In this document: piece by piece, positions 14,010 through 14,082 of the stretch
Position numbering within the stretch: position 1 is the stretch's first letter
Layout of the letters: every line of letters begins with the position of its first letter
Origin: JADJLQ01 sp034439915
Lineage (GTDB): Bacteria > Bacteroidota > Bacteroidia > Chitinophagales > Saprospiraceae
Reading direction: 5' to 3'
Assembly (NCBI GenBank): GCA_034439915.1
Contig: JAWXBI010000119.1
Span: 1 to 14,082, forward strand
Length of the DNA stretch: 14,082 nt
Notes under the pieces: model-generated
Databases searched by the model: none
What the model saw: only the letters and a program-made list of their open reading frames with translations
What the model was told of the DNA's origin: nothing
Program-made: the position numbers and the translations under genes

Positions 14010-14082
14010 TGATATTAGCCGATAATTTTTATATTTTGACTATATAAATCAGGCCAAATTTTAGTCAATAAATTCTAAACAC

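Overview
The window looks like a chromosomal segment from a member of the Bacteroidota, probably of the Saprospiria type. Four signs support this. There is a C-terminal type IX secretion (T9SS) sorting domain. The genes lack Shine-Dalgarno sequences and are preceded by A/T-rich leaders. A match to the Bacteroidota -7 promoter element (TAnnTTTG) sits just before the ATP synthase operon. The ATP synthase alpha subunit carries an extra asparagine/aspartate-rich stretch that I recall as typical of this phylum. Genus and species cannot be named from the sequence alone.

Left part (1-5653). The 3' end of a T9SS-exported protein is closed by a strong intrinsic terminator, followed by a RimJ/RimL-like GNAT acetyltransferase. 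Next comes a divergent pair sharing a 97-bp spacer. One member is a leftward 694-residue STAND-type ATPase with a GNAT-like middle region and a C-terminal winged helix. The other is a rightward MarR-GNAT fusion. The spacer holds promoter-like elements for both directions and a tandem ATATCAAT octamer. A dipeptide (L-Ala-D/L-Glu type) epimerase follows the MarR-GNAT gene on the same strand.

Middle part (5671-8494). All genes now run leftward. There is an adrenodoxin-type [2Fe-2S] ferredoxin and a translationally coupled two-gene unit: an RraA-like aldolase/demethylmenaquinone methyltransferase-fold protein, then an enolase-superfamily sugar-acid dehydratase. Both of the coupled proteins carry export signals (Sec and Tat respectively), so an extracytoplasmic sugar-acid dehydration and cleavage step is plausible. 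The end of the dehydratase gene is followed by two near-copies of its own last codons and stop codon, which also create terminator-like hairpins.

Right part (8741-14082). This is the F1Fo ATP synthase operon atpB-E-F-H-A-G, read leftward. The beta and epsilon genes (atpD, atpC) are absent here. A promoter-like element lies just upstream of atpB, and an 11-bp perfect hairpin sits between atpE and atpF. The a subunit has a signal peptide, a long extracytoplasmic N-terminal extension and a histidine-rich tail.

The best candidates for something undescribed are the divergent STAND-GNAT-wHTH / MarR-GNAT module and the exported dehydratase-aldolase pair. The rest is largely ordinary housekeeping sequence with some interesting local structure.
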